Origin: Tannerellaceae bacterium
Lineage (GTDB): Bacteria > Bacteroidota > Bacteroidia > Bacteroidales > Tannerellaceae
DNA: 55,765 bases
Assembly (NCBI GenBank): GCA_031264865.1
Contig: JAISDJ010000107.1
Location: 1 to 55,765, forward strand
Reading direction: 5' to 3'
Shown: positions 48,491-55,765 of the stretch, one piece after another
Numbering within the stretch: position 1 is the first letter of the stretch
How the letters are laid out: each line of letters opens with the position of its first letter
The notes under the pieces: generated by a model
The model's input: the letters and a program-made list of their open reading frames with translations, nothing else
Databases searched by the model: none
Told to the model about the DNA's origin: nothing
Translations under genes and position numbers: made by a program

Positions 48491-49957
48491 ATGAGAATAC
48501 TAAAATATATAGCCGTATGGGGAATTGCAGCCTTGACCGGCTGTGCAGACAACTTTCTGGAACTTCCGTCTAAAACGGCCCTGAGTACGGTTATTTACTT
48601 CCAGACACAGAGCGATTTCGAGCAGGCAATCAACGGTGCCTATACCCCCCTTCGCGGACTCTATAATGGAAACGAAGGAGCCTGGGCTATGGGAGAGATG
48701 CGTTCCGACAATACAACTTACAAGTATAATCCGAACGACCGGGGAACAATCTCCGGCGAATACATCAAAGACTTTATTGAAGAGTCGTCCAACAGCATCC
48801 CACTCAACAAATACGTTGCCGATTACGGTATCATCTCGCGGGTTAACCACCTGTTGGAACCTATCGACGAAGTAGCGTTTGATGAAACGGCCAAAAACAA
48901 CATCCGGGGGCAAGCTTATTTCCTGCGGGCATTGGCCTATTTCGACCTGGTACAGTATTTCGGCAGCGTACCCCTGCACCTGAAACCGGTAAAGACGCTG
49001 GACGAAACAGCCCTGCCTCTGTCGGACGTAGAAGAGGTGTATGCCCAGATCATTTCCGACGCCAGGCAGGCCGCCGCTTTATTGCCCGGCAAAACTGGTC
49101 AGGAACCCGGACGCGCAACTTCGGGAGCGGCCAAAATGTTATTGGGAAATCTTTATATCGTACAAAAGAAATGGGCGGAAGCAGAAGCTATCCTGAAGGA
49201 GATCACCGGCTATTCGCTCCTTCCCGATTACAGCGATATCTACGATACGAACAATAAAAATCACAGCGAGTCGATCTTTGAAGTCCAGTATAAGGAAGGA
49301 ACCGAAGGGTTTGCCGGCTGGTTCTTCTACACCTTCCTGCCACAACCGGTAACGGCGGAAGAGGTAAGCGCCATCACCGGCATCCCGGAAGTAGCGCGTA
49401 CGATAGAAGGATATAATATCCCGACGCCTGATATTATGGCAGCATACGAACCGGGCGATCTGCGCAAAGACGCCTCTGTCGGTATGCTTGCAGCATCGGG
49501 TGATTCGTGTCCTTACATCAGGAAATACTGCCATCCTCATGCGCAAAGTTATAATACAAACGACAACTGGCCGGTTTATCGCTATGCAGAAACCCTGCTG
49601 TTTCTGGCCGAAGCCGCCAACGAACAAAACAAACCCTCCGAAGCGCTGAATTACCTGAACCAGGTAAGAAACCGCGCCGGCCTTGGCAACAGCCTCACAG
49701 AAGGGCAAGCCGCTATCCGCGAAGCAATCCTGCAGGAAAGACGGGTAGAGCTGGCATTCGAGAATAAACGCTGGCTGGATCTGGTACGAAGCAACAAAGC
49801 AGAAGAAGTAATGAAAGCCTACGGAGAAAGAGTCAGGGCCAACCCGGCCGCCTACTACTTCCCCCAGGGTTTCACCGTTGCTCCATCGGCCTACACCCGT
49901 ATCCCGTACCTGTTTGCCCTGCCTGCTTCGGAAGCCTCTTTGAGTCCTCACTTTTAG
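48491..49957 (+). CDS. SusD/RagB-type glycan-binding lipoprotein
   Basis: A 488-aa surface lipoprotein with lipobox LTGC after MRILKYIAVWGIAA, so the mature N-terminus is C18. The SusD-like N-terminal region (NFLELPSKTALS, GAYTPLRG) and the RagB/SusD C-terminal repeats (YAETLLFLAEAANEQNKP, ALNYLNQVRNRAGL, RRVELAFENKRWLDLVR) are clear. It covers the SusC barrel and binds the glycan. It follows susC by 19 bases and ends at a hairpin terminator. Confidence 0.95.
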   Translation: MRILKYIAVWGIAALTGCADNFLELPSKTALSTVIYFQTQSDFEQAINGAYTPLRGLYNGNEGAWAMGEMRSDNTTYKYNPNDRGTISGEYIKDFIEESSNSIPLNKYVADYGIISRVNHLLEPIDEVAFDETAKNNIRGQAYFLRALAYFDLVQYFGSVPLHLKPVKTLDETALPLSDVEEVYAQIISDARQAAALLPGKTGQEPGRATSGAAKMLLGNLYIVQKKWAEAEAILKEITGYSLLPDYSDIYDTNNKNHSESIFEVQYKEGTEGFAGWFFYTFLPQPVTAEEVSAITGIPEVARTIEGYNIPTPDIMAAYEPGDLRKDASVGMLAASGDSCPYIRKYCHPHAQSYNTNDNWPVYRYAETLLFLAEAANEQNKPSEALNYLNQVRNRAGLGNSLTEGQAAIREAILQERRVELAFENKRWLDLVRSNKAEEVMKAYGERVRANPAAYYFPQGFTVAPSAYTRIPYLFALPASEASLSPHF

Positions 49958-49981
49958 TTATCGGCTCTCCAAACTTTCAGA

Positions 49982-50011
49982 AAGCCTTGCTTAACCGGTT
50001 GAGCAAGGCTT
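49982..50011. terminator. Bidirectional hairpin terminator between susD and the sigma gene
   Basis: AAGCCTTGCT and AGCAAGGCTT form a perfect ten-base-pair stem with a ten-base loop in the 75-base gap between convergent genes. No strong T-run follows, so termination strength is uncertain. Confidence 0.65.
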
Positions 50012-50032
50012 CTCAGCAAAATGACGGCGGCA

Positions 50033-50587
50033 TCAGATCATAAAAATAAACAACGGCAGATAATCCTTCAATTCGGTTTTGAGCCTGCGAAGAGCGGCGG
50101 AGATATGGTTTTGTACAGTATTTACGGAGATATGGAGTTGTCGGGCGATTTCTTCATGTTTCAGTCCTTCCATGCGGCTGAGGATAAATACTTCCCTGCA
50201 TTTTTCAGGCAGGTTATTGACGGCGTTGTTCAGCAGTTCTTCTATTTCCTGCGTGGAAAACAGGTTCTCGTCAAATTGTTTCAAGGCCTCCATTTTCAGA
50301 TGCAGTTCGCGCTCCTGCAGAGAATCGAGCGATACCTGCATCCGGCTCACACGCATGTACCGGCGATAGAAATCAATACAACGGTTTTTCGTCAGGGTAA
50401 AAAGAAAGGCATTCAGGTTGGAAACCGCTTCCAGGGTATCACAGTGTTCCCACAGATAGAGAAACAAATCCTGCACAATACTCTGCGCTTCCTCTTCCGA
50501 AATCACATACTCCCGGGCAAAACATACCATCTTTGGAAAATACAGAGTATATATCCGCGAAAATTCCTTATGATCTTTTATCCCCAT
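50033..50587 (-). CDS. ECF RNA polymerase sigma-70 factor
   Basis: A 184-aa extracytoplasmic-function sigma factor. Region 2 (about 10-75, FSRIYTLYFPKMVCFAREYV, SIVQDLFLYLWEH) and region 4 (about 125-175, CREVFILSRMEGLKHEEIA, HISVNTVQNHISAALRRL) are complete. It is the expected partner of the FecR anti-sigma protein at 40659 and would activate the glycan locus when substrate is sensed. It is convergent to that locus rather than directly in front of fecR, which is the usual order in Bacteroides. Confidence 0.93.
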   Translation of the reverse strand: MGIKDHKEFSRIYTLYFPKMVCFAREYVISEEEAQSIVQDLFLYLWEHCDTLEAVSNLNAFLFTLTKNRCIDFYRRYMRVSRMQVSLDSLQERELHLKMEALKQFDENLFSTQEIEELLNNAVNNLPEKCREVFILSRMEGLKHEEIARQLHISVNTVQNHISAALRRLKTELKDYLPLFIFMI

Positions 50588-50766
50588 TTCTTTCTATTTA
50601 TGCTGCTAATTCTATTATTTCATGGCATAAAGATAATAAATAATATATTACTAATGTATTCAGTTTTCCGACTGGCCGGTTCAATCGTACCGGAACCGGC
50701 GTAAACAATCCTTTCCCGATAAACCAGCCATACCTGATTCGTTTTTTATACACTGCTTTCAGCTTT

Positions 50767-50920
50767 CAGCCTGCTTTCAGCCAAAAATCAGAGTCGGCGA
50801 AAAGTGAAAAAACCATCACAATGCTTTTATAAAAGCATCGTAATGGTTTGAAAAAAGCATTGTGATGGTTTTTTGATGAAATAAATACGTCTCCGAATAG
50901 TTCCGGCTGAAAGCAGGCTG
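50767..50920. repeat. Nested three-arm palindrome in a 497-base intergenic region
   Basis: An outer perfect 16-base inverted repeat CAGCCTGCTTTCAGCC (50767-50782) / GGCTGAAAGCAGGCTG (50905-50920) encloses three copies of an inner unit. Arm A (50807-50828) is perfectly complementary over 22 bases to arm C (50853-50874), and over 17 of 19 bases to arm B (50831-50849). A can therefore pair with B or with C, as in a switch. Arm C ends in six T. I see no gene in 50588-51084. Confidence 0.8.
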
Positions 50921-51071
50921 AATCGTCTTCTTTCAGTATGTCAAACTGTAAATCAAATAGTTACAGAAGACCTGAAAGCTGAAAGAAGAGGTAAAAAAAG
51001 GAATCAGAGAGGCGGACAGCCGTAACAACCCGTGGAGAACAACTTTTTCTGTCACAGTTTTAAAAAATCAC

Positions 51072-51079
51072 TACCTTTG
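51072..51079 (+). promoter_or_regulatory. Promoter -7 box immediately before ygiQ
   Basis: TACCTTTG is a perfect TAnnTTTG match whose last base is only five bases before the ATG at 51085. Transcription should start at or next to the start codon, giving a leaderless message. Confidence 0.6.
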
Positions 51080-51084
51080 CCTCT

Positions 51085-53007
51085 ATGAATCCATATAAAT
51101 TAAGCGCCTGGTTACCCACTACCAAAAAGGACGTAGAAGCAAGAGGCTGGGATTATCTTGATGTTATTCTCTTTAGTGGTGATGCGTATGTAGACCATCC
51201 TTCGTTTGGGGCTGCCGTAATTGGACGCTTGTTGGAATCCGAAGGGTTACGAGTGGCTATTGTTCCTCAACCTGATTGGCATGGCGATTATCGTGACTTT
51301 AAGAAATTGGGAAAGCCCCGTCTCTTTTTCGGTGTATCGCCGGTAGCGATGGATTCGATGATCAATCATTACACAGCTAATAAGCGCCTGCGTAGCGACG
51401 ATGCTTACACGCCCGATCGTCGTCCGGGTATGCGTCCCGATTATCCCAGTATTGTTTATACAAAGATATTGAAAGAGCTTTATCCTGATATTCCGGTTGT
51501 TTTGGGAGGAATTGAAGCCTCCCTCCGCCGCCTGACTCATTACGATTACTGGCAAGATAAGTTAAAACCAGGTATTCTTATCGAAAGCCATGCTGATTTA
51601 TTAATCTATGGTATGGGCGAACAACCCCTCCGCGAACTAATAAAAAGAGTAAAGAATGGAGAACAGTTTCAAGAGATAAAGGATATTAAGCAGACAGCAT
51701 ATGTGGAATCAACCCCACCTCAACCCACTCCCCAACCCACTCCCCAACCCCCTAAAGGGGGGGTAGAGAGAATCGTCCCTGTCAGCCCCCCCTTTAGGGG
51801 GTTGGGGGGTGGGCTGGGGGGCGGAGGCGGGCTGGGCATTCTCCTCTATTCCCACGAAGAATGTCTGAAAGATAAGTTGAAGCAGGCTAAAAATTTCCGT
51901 TACATAGAAGAAGAATCGAATAAATATGAAGCTTCGCGTATCATACAACAGGTAGGCAACCAATGGATAATCGTCAATCCGCCTTTCCCTCCCATGACAC
52001 AGGATGAAATTGATGCTTCTTTTGATTTACCTTATACCCGTTTACCGCATCCGAAATATAAGGGTAAAGAAATTCCGGCTTTCGAGATGATTAAACATTC
52101 CGTAAATCTGCACAGAGGATGTTTTGGGGGATGTGCCTTCTGTACCATATCAGCCCATCAGGGTAAATTTATTGCTTCACGCAGTAAAGAATCCATCTTG
52201 AAAGAAGTAAAAGCTGTGACAAATATGCCTGATTTTAAGGGTTATCTGAGTGATTTGGGAGGACCTTCGGCGAATATGTACCAAATGAAAGGAAAAGATG
52301 AAACAATCTGCCGTAAATGCCGGAAGCCCTCTTGTATATTCCCCGTTATATGTAAGAACCTGCATGCCGATCATACGCCTATGCTTGATATATATAAGGC
52401 GGTAGATAATTTACCGGAAGTAAAGAAGTCATTTATAGGAAGTGGCGTACGTTACGATTTACTGCTACATGACTATGAAGATGAGGAACAGAATAAATCA
52501 GCCCGAGCTTATATTGAAGAACTGATAATCCGGCATATCTCCGGTCGTTTGAAGGTAGCTCCCGAACATACAGAACCCAATGTGTTGAAGATAATGAGAA
52601 AACCCTCTTTTGAACTGTTCGGCAGATTCAAACGGATTTTCGAACGTGTCAACAAACAAAACGGACTAAATCAGCAATTGATCCCTTATTTCATATCCAG
52701 TCATCCCGGTTGTACAGAAGCGGATATGGCAGCATTGGCCGTTGAAACAAAAGGATTAAATTTCCGATTGGAACAAGTGCAAGATTTTACCCCATCACCC
52801 ATGACATTAGCTACAGAAATATATTATACGGGATATCATCCCTATACATTGGAAAAAGTGTACACAGCCCGGACCAAAAACGAAAAATTGGCTCAACGAC
52901 AGTATTTTTTCTGGTATAAGCCGGAGTTTCGCAGGCAAATAACCCATTCCTTGCAGCGTCTGAAAAAGAATGATTTAATAAAGAAATTGTTTGGGCGGAC
53001 GCAATAA
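51085..53007 (+). CDS. ygiQ: YgiQ-family radical SAM protein with in-frame insertion
   Basis: A 640-aa radical SAM protein of the YgiQ family. It has an N-terminal B12-binding-like domain (about 10-210, DVILFSGDAYVDHPSFGAAV) and the cluster motif CFGGCAFC near residues 348-355. The radical SAM core and a C-terminal YgiQ domain (FRLEQVQDFTPSPMTLATEI, IKKLFGR) follow. The reaction is unknown. Residues of about 209-250, rich in proline then glycine, are encoded by a palindromic repeat and break the family alignment between KQTAYVE and the LLYSHEECLKDK block. The frame is kept, so the protein is likely still made. The start is fixed by the conserved SAWLPTTKKDVEARGWD and the promoter just before it. 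Confidence 0.9.
   Translation: MNPYKLSAWLPTTKKDVEARGWDYLDVILFSGDAYVDHPSFGAAVIGRLLESEGLRVAIVPQPDWHGDYRDFKKLGKPRLFFGVSPVAMDSMINHYTANKRLRSDDAYTPDRRPGMRPDYPSIVYTKILKELYPDIPVVLGGIEASLRRLTHYDYWQDKLKPGILIESHADLLIYGMGEQPLRELIKRVKNGEQFQEIKDIKQTAYVESTPPQPTPQPTPQPPKGGVERIVPVSPPFRGLGGGLGGGGGLGILLYSHEECLKDKLKQAKNFRYIEEESNKYEASRIIQQVGNQWIIVNPPFPPMTQDEIDASFDLPYTRLPHPKYKGKEIPAFEMIKHSVNLHRGCFGGCAFCTISAHQGKFIASRSKESILKEVKAVTNMPDFKGYLSDLGGPSANMYQMKGKDETICRKCRKPSCIFPVICKNLHADHTPMLDIYKAVDNLPEVKKSFIGSGVRYDLLLHDYEDEEQNKSARAYIEELIIRHISGRLKVAPEHTEPNVLKIMRKPSFELFGRFKRIFERVNKQNGLNQQLIPYFISSHPGCTEADMAALAVETKGLNFRLEQVQDFTPSPMTLATEIYYTGYHPYTLEKVYTARTKNEKLAQRQYFFWYKPEFRRQITHSLQRLKKNDLIKKLFGRTQ
51711..51837. repeat. Palindromic repeat inserted inside ygiQ
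   Basis: Two C/G-rich arms (about 51711-51763 and 51786-51837) are imperfect reverse complements around a 22-base centre. Both contain the CCCCTAAAGGGG / CCCCTTTAGGGG core and repeats of CCCCAACCCACT or GGTTGGGGGG type. The whole keeps the reading frame. It matches the shorter elements at 2425 and 2499. Confidence 0.8.
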
Positions 53008-53021
53008 AACGACTATCTTTG
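52990..53021 (+). promoter_or_regulatory. Promoter of the LytTR-FHA locus
   Basis: TTTG (52990-52993) and TATCTTTG (53014-53021) are separated by 20 bases, a full match to both boxes of the Bacteroidetes promoter. It overlaps the end of ygiQ and lies 36 bases before the LytTR ATG. Confidence 0.75.
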
Positions 53022-53057
53022 TTGTTTGATTAAGAAAGAAAAAGTCAACAGCCACGT

Positions 53058-53447
53058 ATGGAGCGTTATTTAATTATTAAGACAAGGGATGAATTGTTGC
53101 GTATAAAGATAGGTCAGATACTTTACTTTGAGGCTGATAGAAATTACACTAAACTACTCTTATCTAATGGAATCCAATTTACATTTGCCATTAATATAGG
53201 CAAAATTGAAGAAATATTGGAAAAACAGGTAGCAGGTAGTAGCAGTATTCTAATGCGCGTGGGTAAAAGTCATATCATCAACAAAAATCATATTTTACAG
53301 ATAAATTTACCTAAGCAACGATTGCTACTTTTAACAGGCGAAGGAAAACCCAAAGAATTAGTCATCTCCAAAGACCCGTTGAAAACACTGAAAGATTCAT
53401 TTGAAAAGGAAATGGGTAAAGCAGAAGAAGAGGAAGGAACAAAATAG
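53058..53447 (+). CDS. Stand-alone LytTR DNA-binding protein
   Basis: A 129-aa protein consisting essentially of one LytTR domain (about 8-112; ILYFEADRNYTKLLLSNG, LMRVGKSHIINKNHI). There is no receiver domain, so it is not a classic two-component regulator and its signal must come otherwise, for instance by phosphorylation or protein contact. It is two bases upstream of an FHA-domain gene and likely the transcription factor of the phospho-signalling locus. The tail is highly charged (KEMGKAEEEEGTK). Confidence 0.88.
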   Translation: MERYLIIKTRDELLRIKIGQILYFEADRNYTKLLLSNGIQFTFAINIGKIEEILEKQVAGSSSILMRVGKSHIINKNHILQINLPKQRLLLLTGEGKPKELVISKDPLKTLKDSFEKEMGKAEEEEGTK

Positions 53448-53449
53448 CA

Positions 53450-54103
53450 ATGGTAATAACAATAGGTAGAGCCGGAGATAATGATTTCGTTGTAAACGAT
53501 CCTCATGTAAGCAGGTATCATGCACGGCTGTTGCGTGATGAAGAGGGATGTTTGTTTCTAGAGGATATGGCCTCTACCAGCGGTACATTTGTCAACGGTA
53601 GCCAGATTGCAAAGAAAAAAGTGTCTCTTACTGATACCATATGGTTTGGAGAAGAGTATAAGCTGGAACTTTCCGAAGTATTAAAAGCCGGAAATGATTA
53701 TAGTGAAGATTTTGCTCAATTGAAAGAGATATATGATAAGTATATTGAACAGAAAGTCAAAATACAATCCTCTAATCAGTTCAAGACGCGTTTGTTCCAG
53801 ACTTTGCCGTTTGCTTTTATTGGTGTCATAGGCGTTTTAATCAGCACATTGGGAAAAGGAAGCACTGTTTTGTTCGGAATAAGTTTATTTGTTACGATTT
53901 GTGTACCAACGATCGGTATTTATCTGGGGGCTAAACAATCAGCCAAGATACCCCGTCAGTTGCAAGACCTTGCCAACCAGTTCAAAATAGATTATGTATG
54001 TCCTAAATGCGGAACATTTTTGGGAGAGATCCCTTGGGAATCGTTATCCAACCGGAAACAATGTCCGGTTTCATCGTGTAAGGCGAAATGGGTAAAAGAT
54101 TGA
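53450..54103 (+). CDS. FHA-domain membrane protein with C-terminal zinc ribbon
   Basis: A 217-aa protein. Its N-terminal FHA domain (about 1-75) keeps the phosphothreonine-binding residues in GRAGDND, VSRYHARL and FVNGSQI. A linker helix follows, then two hydrophobic helices (about 122-165, LPFAFIGVIGVLISTLG, VLFGISLFVTICVPTIGIYL). It ends in a cysteine motif CPKCG...CPVSSCKAKW like a rubredoxin-type knuckle. It should tie a phosphorylated partner to the inner membrane. It lies next to LytTR, a second FHA protein and PP2C. Confidence 0.88.
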   Translation: MVITIGRAGDNDFVVNDPHVSRYHARLLRDEEGCLFLEDMASTSGTFVNGSQIAKKKVSLTDTIWFGEEYKLELSEVLKAGNDYSEDFAQLKEIYDKYIEQKVKIQSSNQFKTRLFQTLPFAFIGVIGVLISTLGKGSTVLFGISLFVTICVPTIGIYLGAKQSAKIPRQLQDLANQFKIDYVCPKCGTFLGEIPWESLSNRKQCPVSSCKAKWVKD

Positions 54104-54195
54104 TACTTCGTATACCAAAACTACCCTTTTGTACAGTAAACCGGATTGTATGATTAATAGGTTACTTTTCGTAAAATCACAATCAATACTTTTCC

Positions 54196-54203
54196 TACCT
54201 TTG
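54196..54203 (+). promoter_or_regulatory. Promoter -7 box for the acidic protein, FHA and PP2C genes
   Basis: TACCTTTG is a perfect TAnnTTTG box 30 bases before the ATG at 54234, in a 130-base gap. No -33 TTTG is seen at normal spacing. The three downstream genes may therefore be transcribed apart from the LytTR-FHA pair. Confidence 0.6.
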
Positions 54204-54233
54204 TTTCATAAATTATGAGATAAATAATTTTAT

Positions 54234-54473
54234 ATGCAGGAAGAAGAATATACATTCGTTACGATTGATAGTGATGATTCTCTGTTTTCGGATGCGGTTG
54301 TTATTGATATGGATAACAACGATGATTTGGCAGGAATAGTAACTATTGATGAAAGCATGGACAATTCGGATTTCATTACCCTTGCGGATGATACGATCAT
54401 GCTTTCGGACGCTGATATGATTGATGCTTATTCAAGCGACATCAGCGATATGGACATTTCAATCATGATATGA
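54234..54473 (+). CDS. Small wholly acidic protein in the FHA/PP2C locus
   Basis: A 79-aa protein with 19 Asp and 4 Glu and not a single Lys, Arg or His, so its net charge is about -23. It contains a repeated VTID motif (9-12 and 36-39) and five threonines. T49 has Asp at +3 (TLADD) and T54 has Leu at +3 (TIMLS), spacings that FHA domains often select. There is no signal peptide or membrane helix. Its stop overlaps the ATG of the next FHA gene (ATGA), so it is made together with that protein. I do not recognise the family. A phosphorylatable ligand or regulator of the neighbouring FHA proteins is a reasonable but unproven idea. Confidence 0.7.
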   Translation: MQEEEYTFVTIDSDDSLFSDAVVIDMDNNDDLAGIVTIDESMDNSDFITLADDTIMLSDADMIDAYSSDISDMDISIMI

Positions 54474-54988
54474 TTGCTGTTAAATGTCCACATTGCCATG
54501 TGGGATTGAAGGTAGATGAAAAGAAGTTGCCTTCTGATATCACTTCCTTCAAATGTCCCAAATGCAAGTGTCCCATTCCCGTCTCCATGCTTTCGCAGAA
54601 AGAAGGAGAGGGGACTTCTTCGTCTGATACCGTTTTATTGCATCTCATGAAAAAAGGAATCGGCAAAATAACCGTTTTGCCTAATGATGAGACAGCCGAA
54701 CAAGTATTTCTCCTTGCTGAAGGTGTTTCCATTATCGGACGGAAATCTACTAAACCTTCCCTCACAACAATCGGCATTGAAACAACCGACAGGTCGATGA
54801 GCCGTGAACATATCCGGATAGAAGTAAAAAAAGATCCAAAAGGGGGCTATAAACATTATCTTTCCGATAATAATAGTAAAAACCGTACGTTATATAATAG
54901 CAATTACTTAGGAGAAGGTGAAGTGGTAATATTGAATAACAATGAAGAGATTATCATAGGCCGTACCGTACTCCGTTTTAACGAATAA
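54470..54988 (+). CDS. Zinc-ribbon plus FHA-domain protein
   Basis: A 172-aa soluble protein. An N-terminal zinc ribbon (CPHCHVGLKV, then CPKCKCPIPV, residues about 5-40) of the MJ0042 type is followed by a short linker and an FHA domain (about 75-170; SIIGRKSTKP, MSREHIRIEV, NRTLYN). Between FHA strands there is an extra segment (SLTTIGIETTDR). It is translationally coupled to the acidic protein and 13 bases upstream of the PP2C gene. Confidence 0.85.
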   Translation: MIAVKCPHCHVGLKVDEKKLPSDITSFKCPKCKCPIPVSMLSQKEGEGTSSSDTVLLHLMKKGIGKITVLPNDETAEQVFLLAEGVSIIGRKSTKPSLTTIGIETTDRSMSREHIRIEVKKDPKGGYKHYLSDNNSKNRTLYNSNYLGEGEVVILNNNEEIIIGRTVLRFNE

Positions 54989-55001
54989 ACGTATTGCTAT
55001 T

Positions 55002-55765
55002 ATGAACATTACAATAGGAAAATCCTGTGCAATTAGTGAAAAAGGCGGCAGGCAAAACAATGAAGACGCTATTTACCCGCAGCCTGAGGCTGTAAAGCTT
55101 ACGCAGAAATTGTTTTTGGTTTGCGACGGAGTAGGAGGAGCCGAAAAAGGAGAAATAGCGAGTTCGTTAGCCTGTGATTATTTCCAATGGTACTTTTTGA
55201 ATATGCCGGAAGAAGACAAATCTACCCCTGAATTTATCAAAAAGGCGTTGCGTTATACGGAAATAAAATTCGATGAATATATTGCTGAACATCCTGAAGC
55301 TACCGGAATGGCTACTACACTGACGATGTTGTATGTAAGCTGGTCGGGCATAACATTGGCTCACGTTGGCGACAGCCGGATTTACCAATTCCGTGAAGGC
55401 AAAATCATTTATAAGACCGAAGACCATTCATTAGTTAATTCTTTGATACAACTAGGGCAGATAACTCCCGAAGAAGCCCGTAATCATCCTCAGCGAAATG
55501 TGATAACACGCGCCCTTCAAGGAACCAAACATCCCTCGGAAGCCGACGTAATCTTACTAAAGGATATAGAGCCCGGCGACTATTTTTTCATGTGCACCGA
55601 TGGTGTAATGGAAAACTTTATCGACGAATCTTTAGCGGTCCTTTTCAAAGAAAAAGTAGCATCGGAAGTTATTAAAGATACCCTCGTAGAAACCTGTAAC
55701 GGAAAAACCCGGGATAACTTCTCTTTTTATATTATTCCCATTCAAAATGTGCAGGAATCTGATAG
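55002..55765 (+). CDS. PP2C-type serine/threonine phosphatase (cut by window end)
   Basis: At least 254 codons of a PP2C/PPM metal-dependent phosphatase, running off the right edge without a stop. Motifs in order are the N-terminal KGGRQNNEDA, metal-binding CDGVGGAEKGE, GMATTLTMLYV, HVGDSRIYQFR, ITRALQG and CTDGVMENF. It should dephosphorylate Ser/Thr residues, reversing a kinase. The nearby FHA proteins are the natural readers of such marks. A serine/threonine kinase gene is the obvious thing to expect just beyond the window. Confidence 0.93.
   Translation, partial: MNITIGKSCAISEKGGRQNNEDAIYPQPEAVKLTQKLFLVCDGVGGAEKGEIASSLACDYFQWYFLNMPEEDKSTPEFIKKALRYTEIKFDEYIAEHPEATGMATTLTMLYVSWSGITLAHVGDSRIYQFREGKIIYKTEDHSLVNSLIQLGQITPEEARNHPQRNVITRALQGTKHPSEADVILLKDIEPGDYFFMCTDGVMENFIDESLAVLFKEKVASEVIKDTLVETCNGKTRDNFSFYIIPIQNVQESD

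Overview
The window looks like chromosome of a gut-type Bacteroidales bacterium, most likely Parabacteroides or Bacteroides. Evidence: a SusC/SusD pair with a FecR anti-sigma factor and an ECF sigma factor, a GLPGLI-family protein, PCMD and DUF6266 proteins, duplicated FtsX/MacB permeases, and many copies of the Bacteroidetes -7 promoter box TAnnTTTG upstream of genes. I see no rRNA, tRNA, transposase, integrase or CRISPR array. Genus is inference.

Layout. 1-7.0 kb: two ~800-aa FtsX-type ABC permeases facing a convergent response regulator/histidine kinase pair of RprY/RprX type. 7.1-12.7 kb: GLPGLI protein, outer-membrane beta-barrel with carboxypeptidase-like domain, and a lipoprotein prolyl oligopeptidase. 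12.7-17.2 kb (minus strand): dapA, a small conserved protein, ligA and a PCMD-domain secreted protein. 17.2-23.8 kb (minus): a sulfate-to-PAPS module (DASS permease, cysC, cysD, cysN, and cysQ from its own promoter) that feeds a sulfotransferase. No PAPS reductase is present, so the module looks built for sulfating a substrate rather than for sulfur assimilation. 23.9-29.9 kb (minus): acyl-CoA synthetase, then an aldA-lutA-lutB-lutC operon that fits lactaldehyde to lactate to pyruvate.

30-33.4 kb is an accessory patch: a DUF6266 protein, a block of palindromic repeats, a 58-codon ORF that overlaps by ATGA an AT-rich orphan AAA/ABC-type ATPase, and more repeats. 33.4-38.1 kb: GH9 glycosidase, lipoprotein cellobiose-epimerase-like protein and a CE1-like esterase (beta-glucan degradation). 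38.1-40.5 kb (minus): ABC transporter, GntR/YtrA-type repressor and a membrane protein, with a perfect promoter overlapped by a YtrA-like operator. 40.6-50.6 kb: FecR, GH106-like rhamnosidase, SusC with STN domain, SusD, and a convergent ECF sigma gene, forming a trans-envelope-regulated glycan locus. 51.1-53.0 kb: YgiQ radical SAM protein carrying an in-frame palindromic insertion. 53.0 kb to the right edge: LytTR protein, FHA protein, a 79-aa wholly acidic protein, a zinc-ribbon FHA protein and a PP2C phosphatase cut by the window end. This last group looks like a phospho-threonine signalling module whose kinase probably lies just beyond the window.

A recurrent theme is small palindromic repeats. 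One family (CCCCTnnAGGGG core plus a G-rich tail) lies between genes at 2.4 kb and also inside two reading frames. A second family (CCGTGTGCCAT) lies at 25.6 kb and 32.9 kb. A nested three-arm palindrome lies at 50.8 kb. The best candidates for something undescribed are the FHA/acidic-protein/PP2C module and the ATPase/58-aa pair.
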